Shown: positions 19,265 through 29,042, counted from the first letter of the stretch. The stretch: 64,000 nucleotides of DNA from an uncultured Colwellia sp. (GCA_913058395.1 CAJXQI010000002.1:188001-252000), one strand, 5' to 3'. Numbers and translations are program-made. Notes: generated by a model not told the origin, from the sequence alone.

Positions 19265-20110
19265 TTAAAAAAGCCCGTCAAGCGCTTTTGCAATTCGTGG
19301 GATCCACATCATTGTAACAGCCGCAGCAACACCGACAGTGGTAATTATTGCGCCAGTACCAGCGAAAATCGCAGCAAGCCATTTAATATTGTTATTTTTA
19401 TTTCGCTGTGCCCAAAAAATTACTTCCGCTATTGCCATTGGAAGTAAATAAGAAGCAAAAGAAAGTGCTATATCAGCTGGCCCGTCAATACTTGCTGAGT
19501 TGCCATTTGCACCTTGATTTACAACAAACCAGCCCATCAAATATAATCGAAATGACCAAACGCCGTTGATTAATATAAAGCTGTGAATTGCAAAACGTCG
19601 ATGAATAGTAAATTTCTTTTCAATGGCTGACTTCCACGCAAAGTAAATAGCAATAGGAATTAATATGCCATTAAAGGTCACACCAAGTGAGCCTAAATCA
19701 CTAAACCTAAAACCTGCTCCCCAAGTTAAATACAAGCCAGTCAAGGCTCCGGACAATCCTAAAGTTAAAAACATTCGGCCATTGTATCGATGAAATTTCG
19801 GGTATTTTTTTCTTATACTCGGAAACAGCTGAAACAAACCGCTCATTGCCATTAAAGCCGCTGGAATTATGTGGACAAAAAACACTAATGACTCCGCACT
19901 ACTTTCCGTATTCGCCCCTTGACCCGGTGACAATGAGAAGGTTAATGCTGAATTAGCAAATATGGTAGGAAGCGCATAAATACTTAAGATATAGGCAGCA
20001 AACATCCATTGCCCTAATAACGCTACGACTACCCAATATTTAACAATATGACTAAGTGTTTTCTCTGCTGATATTAGAGGTACACCAACTTTGTTCATTA
20101 AAACCTGCAT
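19265..20110 (-). CDS. DUF2306 family membrane protein
   Basis: 281 residues with about seven or eight hydrophobic segments. Family marks are conserved histidines at helix ends: H80 (FVHIIPAALMA), H107 in FHRYNGRMF (106-114), and H170/H176 in HRRFAIHSF (170-178). DUF2306 proteins look like small haem-binding-type membrane proteins but have no assigned function. The gene is divergent from a membrane-anchored AraC-family regulator across 181 nt containing a perfect inverted repeat, so it is the likely target of that regulator. It ends convergently with nth with no clear terminator between. Confidence 0.75.
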   Translation of the reverse strand: MQVLMNKVGVPLISAEKTLSHIVKYWVVVALLGQWMFAAYILSIYALPTIFANSALTFSLSPGQGANTESSAESLVFFVHIIPAALMAMSGLFQLFPSIRKKYPKFHRYNGRMFLTLGLSGALTGLYLTWGAGFRFSDLGSLGVTFNGILIPIAIYFAWKSAIEKKFTIHRRFAIHSFILINGVWSFRLYLMGWFVVNQGANGNSASIDGPADIALSFASYLLPMAIAEVIFWAQRNKNNNIKWLAAIFAGTGAIITTVGVAAAVTMMWIPRIAKALDGLF

Positions 20111-20175
20111 ATTTAACCTTTATATTAACCTATTGATTAAAATAAATTTTGCATGTTAAAAAAACAAAAATCGCA

Positions 20176-20192
20176 CCGAATTTTAAATTCGG
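20176..20192. promoter_or_regulatory. Perfect palindrome in the divergent DUF2306/AraC gap
   Basis: CCGAATTT-T-AAATTCGG: 8-nt arms and a 1-nt centre, about 65 nt from the DUF2306 start and 100 nt from the regulator start. Its placement suits an operator for divergent control. Confidence 0.45.
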
Positions 20193-20291
20193 CACACATA
20201 TTTTGGAAATATTTGCTAATAAAATGCTCATTGAAGAAAAAACAGTGAGTTGTTAAAATTTTTCTGCTTATTACGTTAACGGTAAATAAAA

Positions 20292-21371
20292 ATGAATCTA
20301 ACAACGATATATACGACTTTACTTGTTATAAGTTTACTATTTTTAATTGCTCAACTTTTAGTACGAGAAAAACAAATAGCACATATTATGTTTGCCCTGT
20401 TTTGTGGCTCTATTGCGATAATGGCAACAAAGAAAGTATCAGGTGAAACATTGGGTGCATATCAATATTTAATCGGTATGGGCGCCTGTGCAACCTGTAA
20501 CGGCTATTGGTTATTGTCTCGCAGTTTATTTAGAGAAAAACGGGCAATTTTATTACCTCACATTACCATTGCCATCGTAATAGCCGTGCTAATTATGGCA
20601 AATCAAGGTTATTTATTTGTGAGCGGCATCACGCCAGTTTTGGCCAAAAATAGTAGTATTGTTCCCTACATCATTAGTGAATTAACCGTTTTATTGTCTT
20701 CTACAGTAATCATGCTTTCCTTCTGGGAAGGGTGTAGAGGATTCACTACCGCTAGTAAAAAAGGTAAATCCCAACGTATACTTTTTTTAGCGACTTTTGG
20801 TTTGGCGGTAGCAATAAGTAAGTTATCGCAAGGAATGTTTGTCGACAGTCCAGAATCAAAAGAACTGATCACTGCGTTTATCATTTTATTTGTATTAGCA
20901 AATACCCAAATATTATTGCTGTGGCGATTTAAAAAAGAGAAATCGTCAGAGAAAACAAACGACCTTGCTTATTCACAGGCAAAGTACAATATTTCAGAAA
21001 CGACCCAATCAGGTGAGATTGAACTCGCACTTGCTGAAAAAGTTGAGGCTCTATTAATTGAGCAATCTTTGTATTTAAAAGCAAACTTAAAAGTGGCTGA
21101 TATTGCACGTGAACTTGAGGTTTCAGAATATAGAGTGAGTAGAATACTCAAAAACAATTTAAACGCCCGAAACTTTAATCAATACGTTAATCAACTTCGG
21201 GTAACACACGCCAAAAACCTACTATCTGATCCAGACAAGAAAAAGTGGCCAGTGCTTGTGGTTGGCTTGGAAAGTGGATTTGCATCAGTAGGACCTTTTA
21301 CACGTACATTCAAATTATTAACAGGTTATACCCCCAACCAATACCGAACAAATATCGGCAAAATGAATTAA
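20292..21371 (+). CDS. AraC-family transcriptional regulator with N-terminal membrane domain
   Basis: 359 residues. About six or seven transmembrane helices fill residues 1-215, including a CATCNGYWLLSR loop. A charged linker (about 216-250) leads to a C-terminal AraC-type double helix-turn-helix. The first HTH is LKVADIARELEVSEYRVSRI; the second spans GLESGFASVGPFTRTFKLLTGYTPNQYR, with the classic FxRxFK..G.TPxxYR signature. The sensor is therefore in the membrane and the DNA-binding part in the cytoplasm. Ligand unknown. The divergent DUF2306 gene is the obvious candidate target. Confidence 0.85.
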   Translation: MNLTTIYTTLLVISLLFLIAQLLVREKQIAHIMFALFCGSIAIMATKKVSGETLGAYQYLIGMGACATCNGYWLLSRSLFREKRAILLPHITIAIVIAVLIMANQGYLFVSGITPVLAKNSSIVPYIISELTVLLSSTVIMLSFWEGCRGFTTASKKGKSQRILFLATFGLAVAISKLSQGMFVDSPESKELITAFIILFVLANTQILLLWRFKKEKSSEKTNDLAYSQAKYNISETTQSGEIELALAEKVEALLIEQSLYLKANLKVADIARELEVSEYRVSRILKNNLNARNFNQYVNQLRVTHAKNLLSDPDKKKWPVLVVGLESGFASVGPFTRTFKLLTGYTPNQYRTNIGKMN

Positions 21372-21470
21372 CTTAAATTTTAGCTATTTACTTATAACAA
21401 GTGACTTCTCTACGACCTATACAACAGTGTAGACTTAGGCAAGTTTTAAAATTAAGTGGATTCTTAAAAA

Positions 21471-21890
21471 ATGAAGTTTTTACATACGATGGTTCGCGTT
21501 AAAGACGTAGAGCAATCATTAGATTTTTACATCACTAAGCTTGGCTTGGTAGAAACAAAACGAGTCGATGTACCTGAAGGAAAGTTTACCTTAATCTTTT
21601 TAGCAACAGAGCCCGGCGCTGCTGAAATTGAATTGACCCATAATTGGGGCTCAGAAGAAGATTACAGTGTTGGCCGCAATTTTGGTCATTTAGCGTTTGA
21701 AGTAGATAATATTTATCAAACCTGTGAAAAACTTATGGCTGCCGGTGTTACCATTAATCGCCCTCCTCGCTGTGGCCACATGGCATTTGTAAAGTCTCCC
21801 GATAATGTCTCCATTGAGTTACTACAAAAAGGTGAACGTTTAGCGCCACAAGAGCCTTGGCTAAGTATGGAAAACTCAGGTAGCTGGTAA
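21471..21890 (+). CDS. Glyoxalase I-like VOC-family protein
   Basis: 139 residues, one VOC domain. All four glyoxalase I metal ligands have counterparts: H5, E54 (EIELTHNWG), H73 (FGHLAF) and E116 (SIELLQ), corresponding to H5/E56/H74/E122 of E. coli GloA. Lactoylglutathione lyase activity (methylglyoxal-glutathione hemithioacetal to S-lactoylglutathione) is therefore plausible. The glutathione-contact region before the last strand ([14 protein letters not shown]) differs from GloA's GGTTVIAFVEDPDG, so a related substrate is possible. It is a stand-alone gene 99 nt after the AraC regulator and ends at a shared terminator. Confidence 0.75.
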   Translation: MKFLHTMVRVKDVEQSLDFYITKLGLVETKRVDVPEGKFTLIFLATEPGAAEIELTHNWGSEEDYSVGRNFGHLAFEVDNIYQTCEKLMAAGVTINRPPRCGHMAFVKSPDNVSIELLQKGERLAPQEPWLSMENSGSW

Positions 21891-21907
21891 ACAATAACCC
21901 TGATCTT

Positions 21908-21951
21908 AAAAAAAAGCACTCTTTGACCTAATGATGACAACGAAGAGTGCT
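21908..21951. terminator. Bidirectional intrinsic terminator between convergent genes
   Basis: A 9-bp stem AGCACTCTT/AAGAGTGCT (21915-21923 with 21943-21951). There is an eight-T run on the minus strand and only a weak tract on the plus strand, so it serves the 21986-22753 gene best. Confidence 0.8.
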
Positions 21952-21985
21952 CTTATCTATATTGTTCCTATTATCTAATTAGATA

Positions 21986-22753
21986 TTACTTCATGGATAA
22001 ATCAGGACGAATGCGATAAATGGTATAGTCAGTTGACTTAAAGTTTCCACTCCACTGTTTAAAAATGGCTTTGGTTTTATCTTCATCTTTTAAGTGTTTA
22101 ACAATCGCTTGATAAAAGCTTTCCTCGGGCGGCGCCATATCAGCATAGTTGCTATATGGAATAACTAAACTCAGCCCTTCTTTACCGCCAATTTGATCAC
22201 TCCACGACCAATAATATGGCCACTTCATTGCTTTTGCATAACTACTTAAGGTTTTTTTACCTTCGGCAATACTAGCCCCTTTACCCATTTTCACCCGATA
22301 TTGGGTAACAGCAAAGTACTGCATACCTTTATTCGATTCAGGCCAGTTACTATTGGCAAAATCAAGCTCATTTAAGTAATGCTCATAGTCACGCACATAC
22401 GATGCGACATTTTTATTCCAATGTTCAAGCACGCCAGTTTCTTTTGACCATTGCTGATAGCTATCCAAATCGGCCCACGCTAAGCAGCAATGGCGAACAA
22501 TATAAAAACTAATATCTTTACCAATAACTGGTGCGTAAGTTTGCCAACTACGTGGATCTTTTTGTTTTTGTCGAAATTTTAGGTGTGCTTTAAACGCTGA
22601 TTCAAACTGCGCACTTTGACCTTCATTCGGCACCATTTTCCAAACATCGGCCAAATTAGATTTAGATTCAGCCCCTTGAACAAGAGTACTAAAAAGAAGA
22701 ACGGTTGATACTAATAAACAATTGAAGGTTTTTACAAAATTGACTTTGTACAT
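21986..22753 (-). CDS. Exported protein of unknown function
   Basis: 255 residues. It starts with a Sec-type signal peptide (basic MYKVNFVK, hydrophobic core, likely cut after VQGA, residue 28). The mature part seems to hold two similar halves of about 100 residues, each opening with a VWKMVP / QYRVKMG-type strand followed by a helix and ending near a short hydrophobic strand. This recalls a duplicated dimeric alpha/beta-barrel (NIPSNAP/ABM-like) fold, but that is a visual guess. A Cys-Cys pair lies at 89-90 (RHCCLAW). It is aromatic-rich, with no catalytic motif I can name. It is monocistronic with a strong terminator. Confidence 0.6.
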   Translation of the reverse strand: MYKVNFVKTFNCLLVSTVLLFSTLVQGAESKSNLADVWKMVPNEGQSAQFESAFKAHLKFRQKQKDPRSWQTYAPVIGKDISFYIVRHCCLAWADLDSYQQWSKETGVLEHWNKNVASYVRDYEHYLNELDFANSNWPESNKGMQYFAVTQYRVKMGKGASIAEGKKTLSSYAKAMKWPYYWSWSDQIGGKEGLSLVIPYSNYADMAPPEESFYQAIVKHLKDEDKTKAIFKQWSGNFKSTDYTIYRIRPDLSMK

Positions 22754-22986
22754 TATGATTCCTCATTGTGAATATTATGCTAAGCATGTTCACCTGAAAT
22801 AATTCATAAACTACAACACCAGACTTCCTTTACCGGTAACTTATCACTTTCTACTATATTAAAAATACGTCTGTGTAACTCGCATAAGAACGGCTAAAGC
22901 CTAGCAAAAATCCGTTCATTTGCAAGATTACAGCCGTTTTATTCAAGTAATATAAACCATCAATTTATCGGAAATAAACGATATTT

Positions 22987-24117
22987 TTAACTACGAAATT
23001 TATTTAACGCATCAGTTAATGCGCTTAAACACAATGCAACATTTTCACTACGCGCGGTATAGCCCATTAAGCCAATTCGCCACGCTTGGCCTGCATATTG
23101 GCCAAGACCAGCACCAATTTCAAGGTTGTATTCTTGTAGTAAATATTGACGTACTTTAGCATCATCAACACCTGCTGGAATATAAACCGAGTTCAGCTGA
23201 GGTAATCGCTCTTCTGCTGGCACAATAAAATCTAACCCAAGATCAGTTAAGCCCTTTGCAAGCTTTTCATGTTGAGCTTTATGTCGTGCCCAAGCGTTTT
23301 CGATACCCTCTTGTTGTAACATTACCAAAGACTCATGCAGTGCATATAAAGAATTTACTGGCGCGGTATGATGATAAGCACGTTTACCTTCACCGGACCA
23401 ATAGCCCATCACAAGTGATTGATCTAAAAACCAGCTTTGAACAGGCGTGGTTCTGTTAGCGATAACTTCACTGGCTTTATCACTAAAACTTATGGGTGAA
23501 ATACCAGGTACACATGACAAACATTTTTGGCTACCTGAATAAATAGCATCAATTCCCCAGTCATCAACTCTCAGTTCAATACCGCCGAGTGACGTCACCG
23601 CATCAACTATCGTTAAACATTGGTAACGTTGAGCAATTTCACATAAAGTTTTCGCGTCAGAAACCGCACCTGTTGAAGTTTCGGCATGCACAAAGGCAAC
23701 AAACTTTGCTTGCGGGTTAGCAATTAAGGCATCTTCCAACAGTTGGGGCTCTACCGCTCTGCCCCAAGGTGAATCAACAATCACTAAGTTAGCGCCAATA
23801 CGTTTTACATTTTCAATCATGCGCGCGCCAAATACGCCATTACGACAAACAACAACGGTATCATCTGGCGTAACTAAGTTAACAAAACACGCTTCCATGC
23901 CAGCTGAGCCCGGTGCTGATATGGCCATGGTATTCGCATTAGTTGTTTTAAATGCATATTGTAATAACTGCTTTAATTCATCCATCATGCCAATAAATGT
24001 TGGGTCTAAATGACCAACGGTTGGCCTTGCTAATGCCGACAAAACACGTTGACTAACATCAGATGGACCAGGGCCCATTAAAGTGCGCTGTGGCGGAATA
24101 AAAGATTGAATGGTCAT
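22987..24117 (-). CDS. Class V PLP aminotransferase, alanine/serine-glyoxylate aminotransferase type
   Basis: 376 residues from the ATG at 24117, preferred over an ATG five codons earlier because GGAAG lies about 10 nt before it. Hallmarks are GPGPSDVSQRVLSALARPTVGH near the N-terminus, HAETSTG (145-151), the cofactor-pocket Asp172 in TIVDAVTSLGG, and the Schiff-base lysine K198 in SGSQKCLSC. The family moves the amino group of alanine or serine to glyoxylate, giving glycine and pyruvate or hydroxypyruvate. It is transcribed alone and divergent from yaeQ, so operon context does not narrow the substrate. Confidence 0.85.
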   Translation of the reverse strand: MTIQSFIPPQRTLMGPGPSDVSQRVLSALARPTVGHLDPTFIGMMDELKQLLQYAFKTTNANTMAISAPGSAGMEACFVNLVTPDDTVVVCRNGVFGARMIENVKRIGANLVIVDSPWGRAVEPQLLEDALIANPQAKFVAFVHAETSTGAVSDAKTLCEIAQRYQCLTIVDAVTSLGGIELRVDDWGIDAIYSGSQKCLSCVPGISPISFSDKASEVIANRTTPVQSWFLDQSLVMGYWSGEGKRAYHHTAPVNSLYALHESLVMLQQEGIENAWARHKAQHEKLAKGLTDLGLDFIVPAEERLPQLNSVYIPAGVDDAKVRQYLLQEYNLEIGAGLGQYAGQAWRIGLMGYTARSENVALCLSALTDALNKFRS

Positions 24118-24369
24118 AGTTATTGCTTCCATATGAAAAAGAGTTTTGAACTGTATTGGTTTTATTTCAGTTTACTTTCAAACGGCAAACTAAAATTGAA
24201 TTAATCCTAGTCTATCACTGTTAATTACATCACTTAAATTAATCCACTTTATGCTAGCTATTCATCTAGGATATAACAATTCGTTAATCATTGACGATAA
24301 GTTACTATCACACAAAGAAAATACACGTTAATATGCAGAATTAGTTATCTCATTCAACAATAAGACGTT

Positions 24370-24903
24370 ATGGCCTTAAAATCGACAATAAATAAAGCAA
24401 CAATTCATCTATCTGATATGGATCGTAACCATTACGAAACCCTGCAATTAACGGTAGCACAGCATCCGTCTGAAACTAACCGTCGAATGATGATCAGACT
24501 GATTGCCTTCGTACTTAATGCCAACGAGCATTTACAATTTGGTAAAGGTGTCAGTGATGAAGACGAAGCAGCTATTTGGCAAATAAATTACAGTGAAGAA
24601 ATTGAACTATGGATTGAACTGGGCCAACTTGATGAAAAACGATTGAAAAAAGCGTGTAACCGCGCACAACAAGTTAAATTGTATTGTTACGGCACAAGTG
24701 TCAATACTTGGTGGCAACAATCACAAAGTAAACTTAATCAATTCAATAAATTATCCATAGAAAGCTTTAGTGAAGAAACCACACAAGCATTAGCTGAATT
24801 GGCCGATCGCTCTATGGAATTCCAAATTAGTATTCAAGACGGTCAATTATGGCTAACCAGTGGCGAAGAAACGCTATTAGTAGAATTAACTAAGCTGAAA
24901 TAG
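24370..24903 (+). CDS. yaeQ: YaeQ family protein
   Basis: 177 residues, near the E. coli length (181). Typical YaeQ features are ATIHLSDMDRNHYETLQLTV, HPSETNRRMMIRLIAFVLNA, GVSDEDEAAIW and the LWIELGQLDEKRLKKAC block. Structurally YaeQ has a PD-(D/E)XK nuclease-like fold, and E. coli YaeQ was once reported as an RfaH suppressor; no biochemical activity is established. It is a single gene, divergent from the aminotransferase. Confidence 0.9.
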   Translation: MALKSTINKATIHLSDMDRNHYETLQLTVAQHPSETNRRMMIRLIAFVLNANEHLQFGKGVSDEDEAAIWQINYSEEIELWIELGQLDEKRLKKACNRAQQVKLYCYGTSVNTWWQQSQSKLNQFNKLSIESFSEETTQALAELADRSMEFQISIQDGQLWLTSGEETLLVELTKLK

Positions 24904-24989
24904 CCACTGCGAGATTGTACGTTGACCCAATGTACTAAGGTATTGATTTCTTAATTCAAATCCTCAATAGTATTGACTCATAAATAACG

Positions 24990-26351
24990 ATGATAATAAA
25001 TATGATGAACATTTTTAATACCCAAAAGAGAACACCTAGTCGCTTTCAATTAAAAGCTTTAGTGGCAGCAGTCGCCATGACAAGTACATTTTCCAGTATT
25101 GCCGAAATTATTCCATCAGAGCAAGTGATCAAGGATATTACCTATCTAGCGGGCGACGACTTAAAAGGTCGTGCCAGCTTTAGTCCAGAAATAGAAAAAG
25201 CTGCTGATTACATTGCTAAACGTTTTGCCGACATTGGCTTAAAGCCATTAGCTTCAAATAAAAATGGGAGTTTTTTGCAAAGCTTTACAGTGCATCAAAT
25301 TAAGCCCCAAGCGCTAGCTGTTTCACTAAATAATAACGACATTAGTGATGACAATTTAGCCATAGCATCAACAATGGCAAAGCTTAGTTGGCAGCAAGGT
25401 AATGCGCAAACACATGTTATCGGTAAAGATGATGATATGCGTGCAACCCTAAGCAAACTGAATCAAAGTGGTGGTCAGCATTTAGTCATTATTAACACCG
25501 CTCATGCAAAGTTGTTTAAAGGTTATCAAGGCTATTTTAAGCGTGGTTTAACTAAACTGTCACTCGAACACCGTGGTGCTATTGTCATGGTGCTAAGTGA
25601 CGAAGCAAACATTGAAAAATATAGTGTCAGCGCTAGTGCAGAAATTACCAAGCAGTCATTAACCAATGTGGTTGGTGTTTTACCTGGCGTTGAAAGCCCA
25701 AAAGAAGTCGTTCTGTATTCTTCACATTATGACCATTTAGGTACAACCCCTGATGGCAAGCAGATATACAATGGCGCGGATGACGATGCATCGGGTACAA
25801 CTGCCGTACTAAACTTGGCGCAATATTACCAAGAAAAAGGTAATAACAAACGTACCTTAATGTTCAGCGCATTTACTGCAGAAGAAATTGGCGGTTTTGG
25901 CTCTAAGTATTTTTCTCAGCAGTTAAATCCAGACGACGTTGTAGCCATGATCAATATTGAAATGATCGGAAAACCTTCAAAATTTGGTGCGGGTACTGTG
26001 TGGATGACGGGCATGGAACGCTCAAATTTAGGCGCTTTACTTAATGAGAAACTCGTTGCACAGAACACTAAAATTTACCAAGACCCTTACCCAGAACAAG
26101 GTTTGTTTTATCGTTCGGACAATGCCACGTTGGCTCGATTAGGTGTACCTGCCCACAGTTTTAGTAGTACTCAGCTTGATAAAGATCAGCATTACCACCA
26201 AGTGTCTGACGATTTGGCAAGCTTAGATTTAACTTCAATGCACAAAGTCATCGAGTCATTAGCAACGGCCACTCAATCACTCGTTGATGGTGAAGTTACA
26301 CCGACTCGTGTTGATAAAGAAAAAGTGCGCGCACAAGGCAAAATTTACTAA
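24990..26351 (+). CDS. Exported M28-family zinc metallopeptidase
   Basis: 453 residues with a Sec signal peptide (core about 21-36, cut near A38); the exact start among ATGs at 24990, 25002 and 25005 is uncertain. The C-terminal half carries the co-catalytic zinc set of M28 aminopeptidases: H246 and D248 in SHYDHLG, the Asp cluster 264-266 in NGADDDASG, E298/E299 in TAEEIGGFG, E324, and a late histidine in the HYHQVSDD segment (401-408). The inserted region 100-220 corresponds to a PA-like domain position. A periplasmic or secreted aminopeptidase that scavenges peptides is likely. Confidence 0.9.
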   Translation: MIINMMNIFNTQKRTPSRFQLKALVAAVAMTSTFSSIAEIIPSEQVIKDITYLAGDDLKGRASFSPEIEKAADYIAKRFADIGLKPLASNKNGSFLQSFTVHQIKPQALAVSLNNNDISDDNLAIASTMAKLSWQQGNAQTHVIGKDDDMRATLSKLNQSGGQHLVIINTAHAKLFKGYQGYFKRGLTKLSLEHRGAIVMVLSDEANIEKYSVSASAEITKQSLTNVVGVLPGVESPKEVVLYSSHYDHLGTTPDGKQIYNGADDDASGTTAVLNLAQYYQEKGNNKRTLMFSAFTAEEIGGFGSKYFSQQLNPDDVVAMINIEMIGKPSKFGAGTVWMTGMERSNLGALLNEKLVAQNTKIYQDPYPEQGLFYRSDNATLARLGVPAHSFSSTQLDKDQHYHQVSDDLASLDLTSMHKVIESLATATQSLVDGEVTPTRVDKEKVRAQGKIY

Positions 26352-26379
26352 GCAGCGTAATCTAATCTAAAGTACAATC

Positions 26380-26415
26380 AAAAAATCCAGACTGGTCACC
26401 CTCTCTGGATTTTTT
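26380..26415. terminator. Bidirectional intrinsic terminator
   Basis: An 11-bp stem AAAAAATCCAG/CTGGATTTTTT (26380-26390, 26405-26415) placed between the convergent M28 peptidase and GNAT genes. Confidence 0.85.
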
Positions 26416-26477
26416 ATTGGTTAACTTTCATCAGCAAAAAATATATTTCAAACAGCCGACATCCACTTGAGTCAATA

Positions 26478-26933
26478 TTACTGTGGTCTTTGCCATCGCA
26501 TACTGTATTCAAGTTCATTGACACTACTAACGATAAAGTCATGACGCAAATACAACTGCTTCGCGGGATTATTCAATAATACATTCAAGGTAATTGAAAC
26601 CTGCTTTTCAATTGCTTTGCGTTTAATCATATCGAGAATAAGGCTACCAATTCCTAAGCCGTGATAGCCAGGCAATATTTGAAATTGCCTAATATGAATA
26701 TGATCAGAAAACATGCCTAGCTTCAACAAACCTATCCTTTGGTTATTAATCAAAATTAAGTGAGAATCACTAAAAAACTCATCAACACGCTGCATATGTT
26801 GCTGGTCATTCAATACAATACCTGCAGCAATAAGATGCTCATCCATCGATGCTTTTCGCAACGCTAATAAAAAGCCCCTATCCGCTTCACTGGCAAGCTT
26901 AAAGGCAATTGTTGATTTACTTTCTTTATTCAT
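26478..26933 (-). CDS. GNAT-family N-acetyltransferase
   Basis: 151 residues from ATG 26933; a GTG start 15 codons earlier is possible but adds a non-family leader. The acetyl-CoA pyrophosphate loop is in QILPGYHGLGIGSLILDMI (motif A, Q/R-x-x-G-x-G form), preceded by the strand HIRQFQ. The N-terminal ASEADRGFLLALRKASMDEH is a usual GNAT first helix. The acceptor substrate cannot be told. The gene stands alone between a bidirectional terminator and a divergent promoter region with a DUF885 lipoprotein gene. Confidence 0.75.
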   Translation of the reverse strand: MNKESKSTIAFKLASEADRGFLLALRKASMDEHLIAAGIVLNDQQHMQRVDEFFSDSHLILINNQRIGLLKLGMFSDHIHIRQFQILPGYHGLGIGSLILDMIKRKAIEKQVSITLNVLLNNPAKQLYLRHDFIVSSVNELEYSMRWQRPQ

Positions 26934-27015
26934 ACTTCTAAAAGCACTCTCATTCACACCAAACCAAAGACAACGCACGGCTATCTAACTTTTTTACTTA
27001 AATTTTCGGTCATTA

Positions 27016-27034
27016 ACTTGCAGTAAATGCAAGT
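27016..27034. promoter_or_regulatory. Inverted repeat in the GNAT/DUF885 divergent gap
   Basis: ACTTGCA-GTAAA-TGCAAGT: 7-nt arms with a 5-nt centre, about 80 nt upstream of the GNAT start and 135 nt upstream of the lipoprotein start. Operator-like in form; no regulator is assigned. Confidence 0.3.
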
Positions 27035-27169
27035 GAGTTAATAATAATGGATGTTTCAAAAAGTTGCAGCAGGAGATTGTCGCAATAAATGTGTAACTGA
27101 GCGTTCAGCACTTGATCCACTTTCCCTTATAGCGGCAAAATAGCCTATCGATTAAACTAGGGAAAAAAC

Positions 27170-29020
27170 ATGCTCTTAAAAAAATCACTTATTGTTATCG
27201 CCATTTCAGCAGCACTAACGGTTGCCTGTAGTAATGATACAACAACACAAGTTACTAAAACGGCAAACACTGCCACTGAAACCGCACAATTAAACAATAT
27301 AACTAGCGCTTCAGTAGCAGCAAACGAGCTATTCGACACTATTTTTATGGAAGGCGTCAATCGTAACCCCGTTCGACAAACCTACCTAGGCATCAAAACT
27401 GATTACGATAAATGGCAAAACCTTTCTGAAGAAAATAGCGCTAAAGAACTAGCGTTTACGAAAGAAGCCTTGCGACGAATTCAAGTAATTGACACTAATA
27501 ACCTCGATAAACAAACTAAATTAAGTTATCAATTACTGTCGCAAAAGTTAGAACAGCAAATTGATGACTATCAATGGCGTCATCATAACTACCCTGTAAA
27601 TCAAATGTTTGGCGTACATTCTCAAATTCCTGCATTGTTGATTAACCAACATAGTATTAAAGATAGTAAACAAGCGCATGATTATATCGCCCGCGTTAAA
27701 AACGCTAAGCTATTACTTGAACAGTTAGTTGACCAGCTTAAAATCAGAGAAAATAAAGGCATCATCGCGCCAAAATTTGTTTTTGAGCATGTCATACGTG
27801 ATTCGAAAAACTTACTTGTCGGTGCACCATTTGATCAACAAGAAAATAGCACCTTATATGCTGATTTCATCACGAAAGTTAACAAACTTGATATTGCGGA
27901 GTCAGATAAAAAAGCCTTAGTTAAAGAGCTAGAAACAGCACTAACTTTGCAGTTTAAAGACGGCTACCAGCAACTTATTAGTTATTTAACAAAACTTGAA
28001 GCCAAAGCTGACAATACTGATGGCGCATGGAAATTTCCACAAGGTAATGAGTTTTACAATAACGCTTTAAACCGCACGACAACAACAGACTTAAGCGCTG
28101 ATGAAATCCATCAAATTGGTTTAGATGAAGTTAAGCGTATTCATGACGAAATGCGCGTCATTATGCATAAAGTTGGCTTTAAAGGCTCTTTAAATGAGTT
28201 TTTCCAATTTATGCGTCACGATAAACAGTTTTACTATGCCGGTGACGATGCCGGTCGTGAGCGTTACCTTGCCGAAGCAACCGCCTTAATTAACACCATG
28301 AAAGGCGAGTTAGACCAGCTATTTATTACGAAACCGAAAGCGGATTTAAAAGTTAAAAAAGTTGAAGCCTTCAGAGAAAAGTCAGCGGGTAAAGCCTTTT
28401 ATCAACAGCCTGCGCCTGACGGCTCTCGTCCGGGTATTTATTACGCTAACCTTTACGACATGGAAGCAATGCCAACCTATCAAATGGAAGCATTAGCTTA
28501 CCATGAGGGTATTCCTGGGCATCATATGCAAATAGCGCTTAAACAAGAATTGGAAGGCATTCCTAAGTTTAGAAAGTTTGGCGGTTACACAGCTTATAGT
28601 GAAGGCTGGGGCTTATATTCAGAAATGATCCCTAAGGAAATTGGCTTTTATCAAGACCCATATTCAGACTTTGGCCGCTTAGCGATGGAGTTATGGCGTG
28701 CATGTCGTTTAGTTGTTGATACCGGTATTCACAATAAAAAATGGACCCGTGCTCAAGGCTTAGAGTACTACGTCACTAATACGCCAAATGCTGAATCAGA
28801 TGCGGTTAAAATGGTTGAACGCCATGTTGTCATGCCATCACAAGCAACGGCTTATAAAATTGGCATGTTAAAAATAGTACAACTACGTGCGATGGCGAAA
28901 CAGCAACTGGGTGATAAATTTGATATTCGTCAATTTCATGATGTTGTGTTAACTAATGGCGCGGTACCACTTAACGTGCTTGAAGATATGGTCAACGACT
29001 ATATTGAGTTAAATCGTTAA
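27170..29020 (+). CDS. DUF885 family lipoprotein, putative zinc peptidase
   Basis: 616 residues. The signal peptide ends in lipobox LTVAC, so C20 should be lipidated and the protein anchored in the envelope. DUF885 proteins are mostly helical and carry a thermolysin/carboxypeptidase-like zinc motif: here H445-E446 with H451/H452 in YHEGIPGHHMQ, followed by the conserved YSEGWGLYSE. Those residues imply metal-dependent peptidase activity, but no substrate is established for this family. It has its own strong terminator (29101-29134) and a REP-like hairpin element just after the stop. Confidence 0.85.
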   Translation: MLLKKSLIVIAISAALTVACSNDTTTQVTKTANTATETAQLNNITSASVAANELFDTIFMEGVNRNPVRQTYLGIKTDYDKWQNLSEENSAKELAFTKEALRRIQVIDTNNLDKQTKLSYQLLSQKLEQQIDDYQWRHHNYPVNQMFGVHSQIPALLINQHSIKDSKQAHDYIARVKNAKLLLEQLVDQLKIRENKGIIAPKFVFEHVIRDSKNLLVGAPFDQQENSTLYADFITKVNKLDIAESDKKALVKELETALTLQFKDGYQQLISYLTKLEAKADNTDGAWKFPQGNEFYNNALNRTTTTDLSADEIHQIGLDEVKRIHDEMRVIMHKVGFKGSLNEFFQFMRHDKQFYYAGDDAGRERYLAEATALINTMKGELDQLFITKPKADLKVKKVEAFREKSAGKAFYQQPAPDGSRPGIYYANLYDMEAMPTYQMEALAYHEGIPGHHMQIALKQELEGIPKFRKFGGYTAYSEGWGLYSEMIPKEIGFYQDPYSDFGRLAMELWRACRLVVDTGIHNKKWTRAQGLEYYVTNTPNAESDAVKMVERHVVMPSQATAYKIGMLKIVQLRAMAKQQLGDKFDIRQFHDVVLTNGAVPLNVLEDMVNDYIELNR

Positions 29021-29042
29021 ATTAGCTTATTAAGCTAATAGC

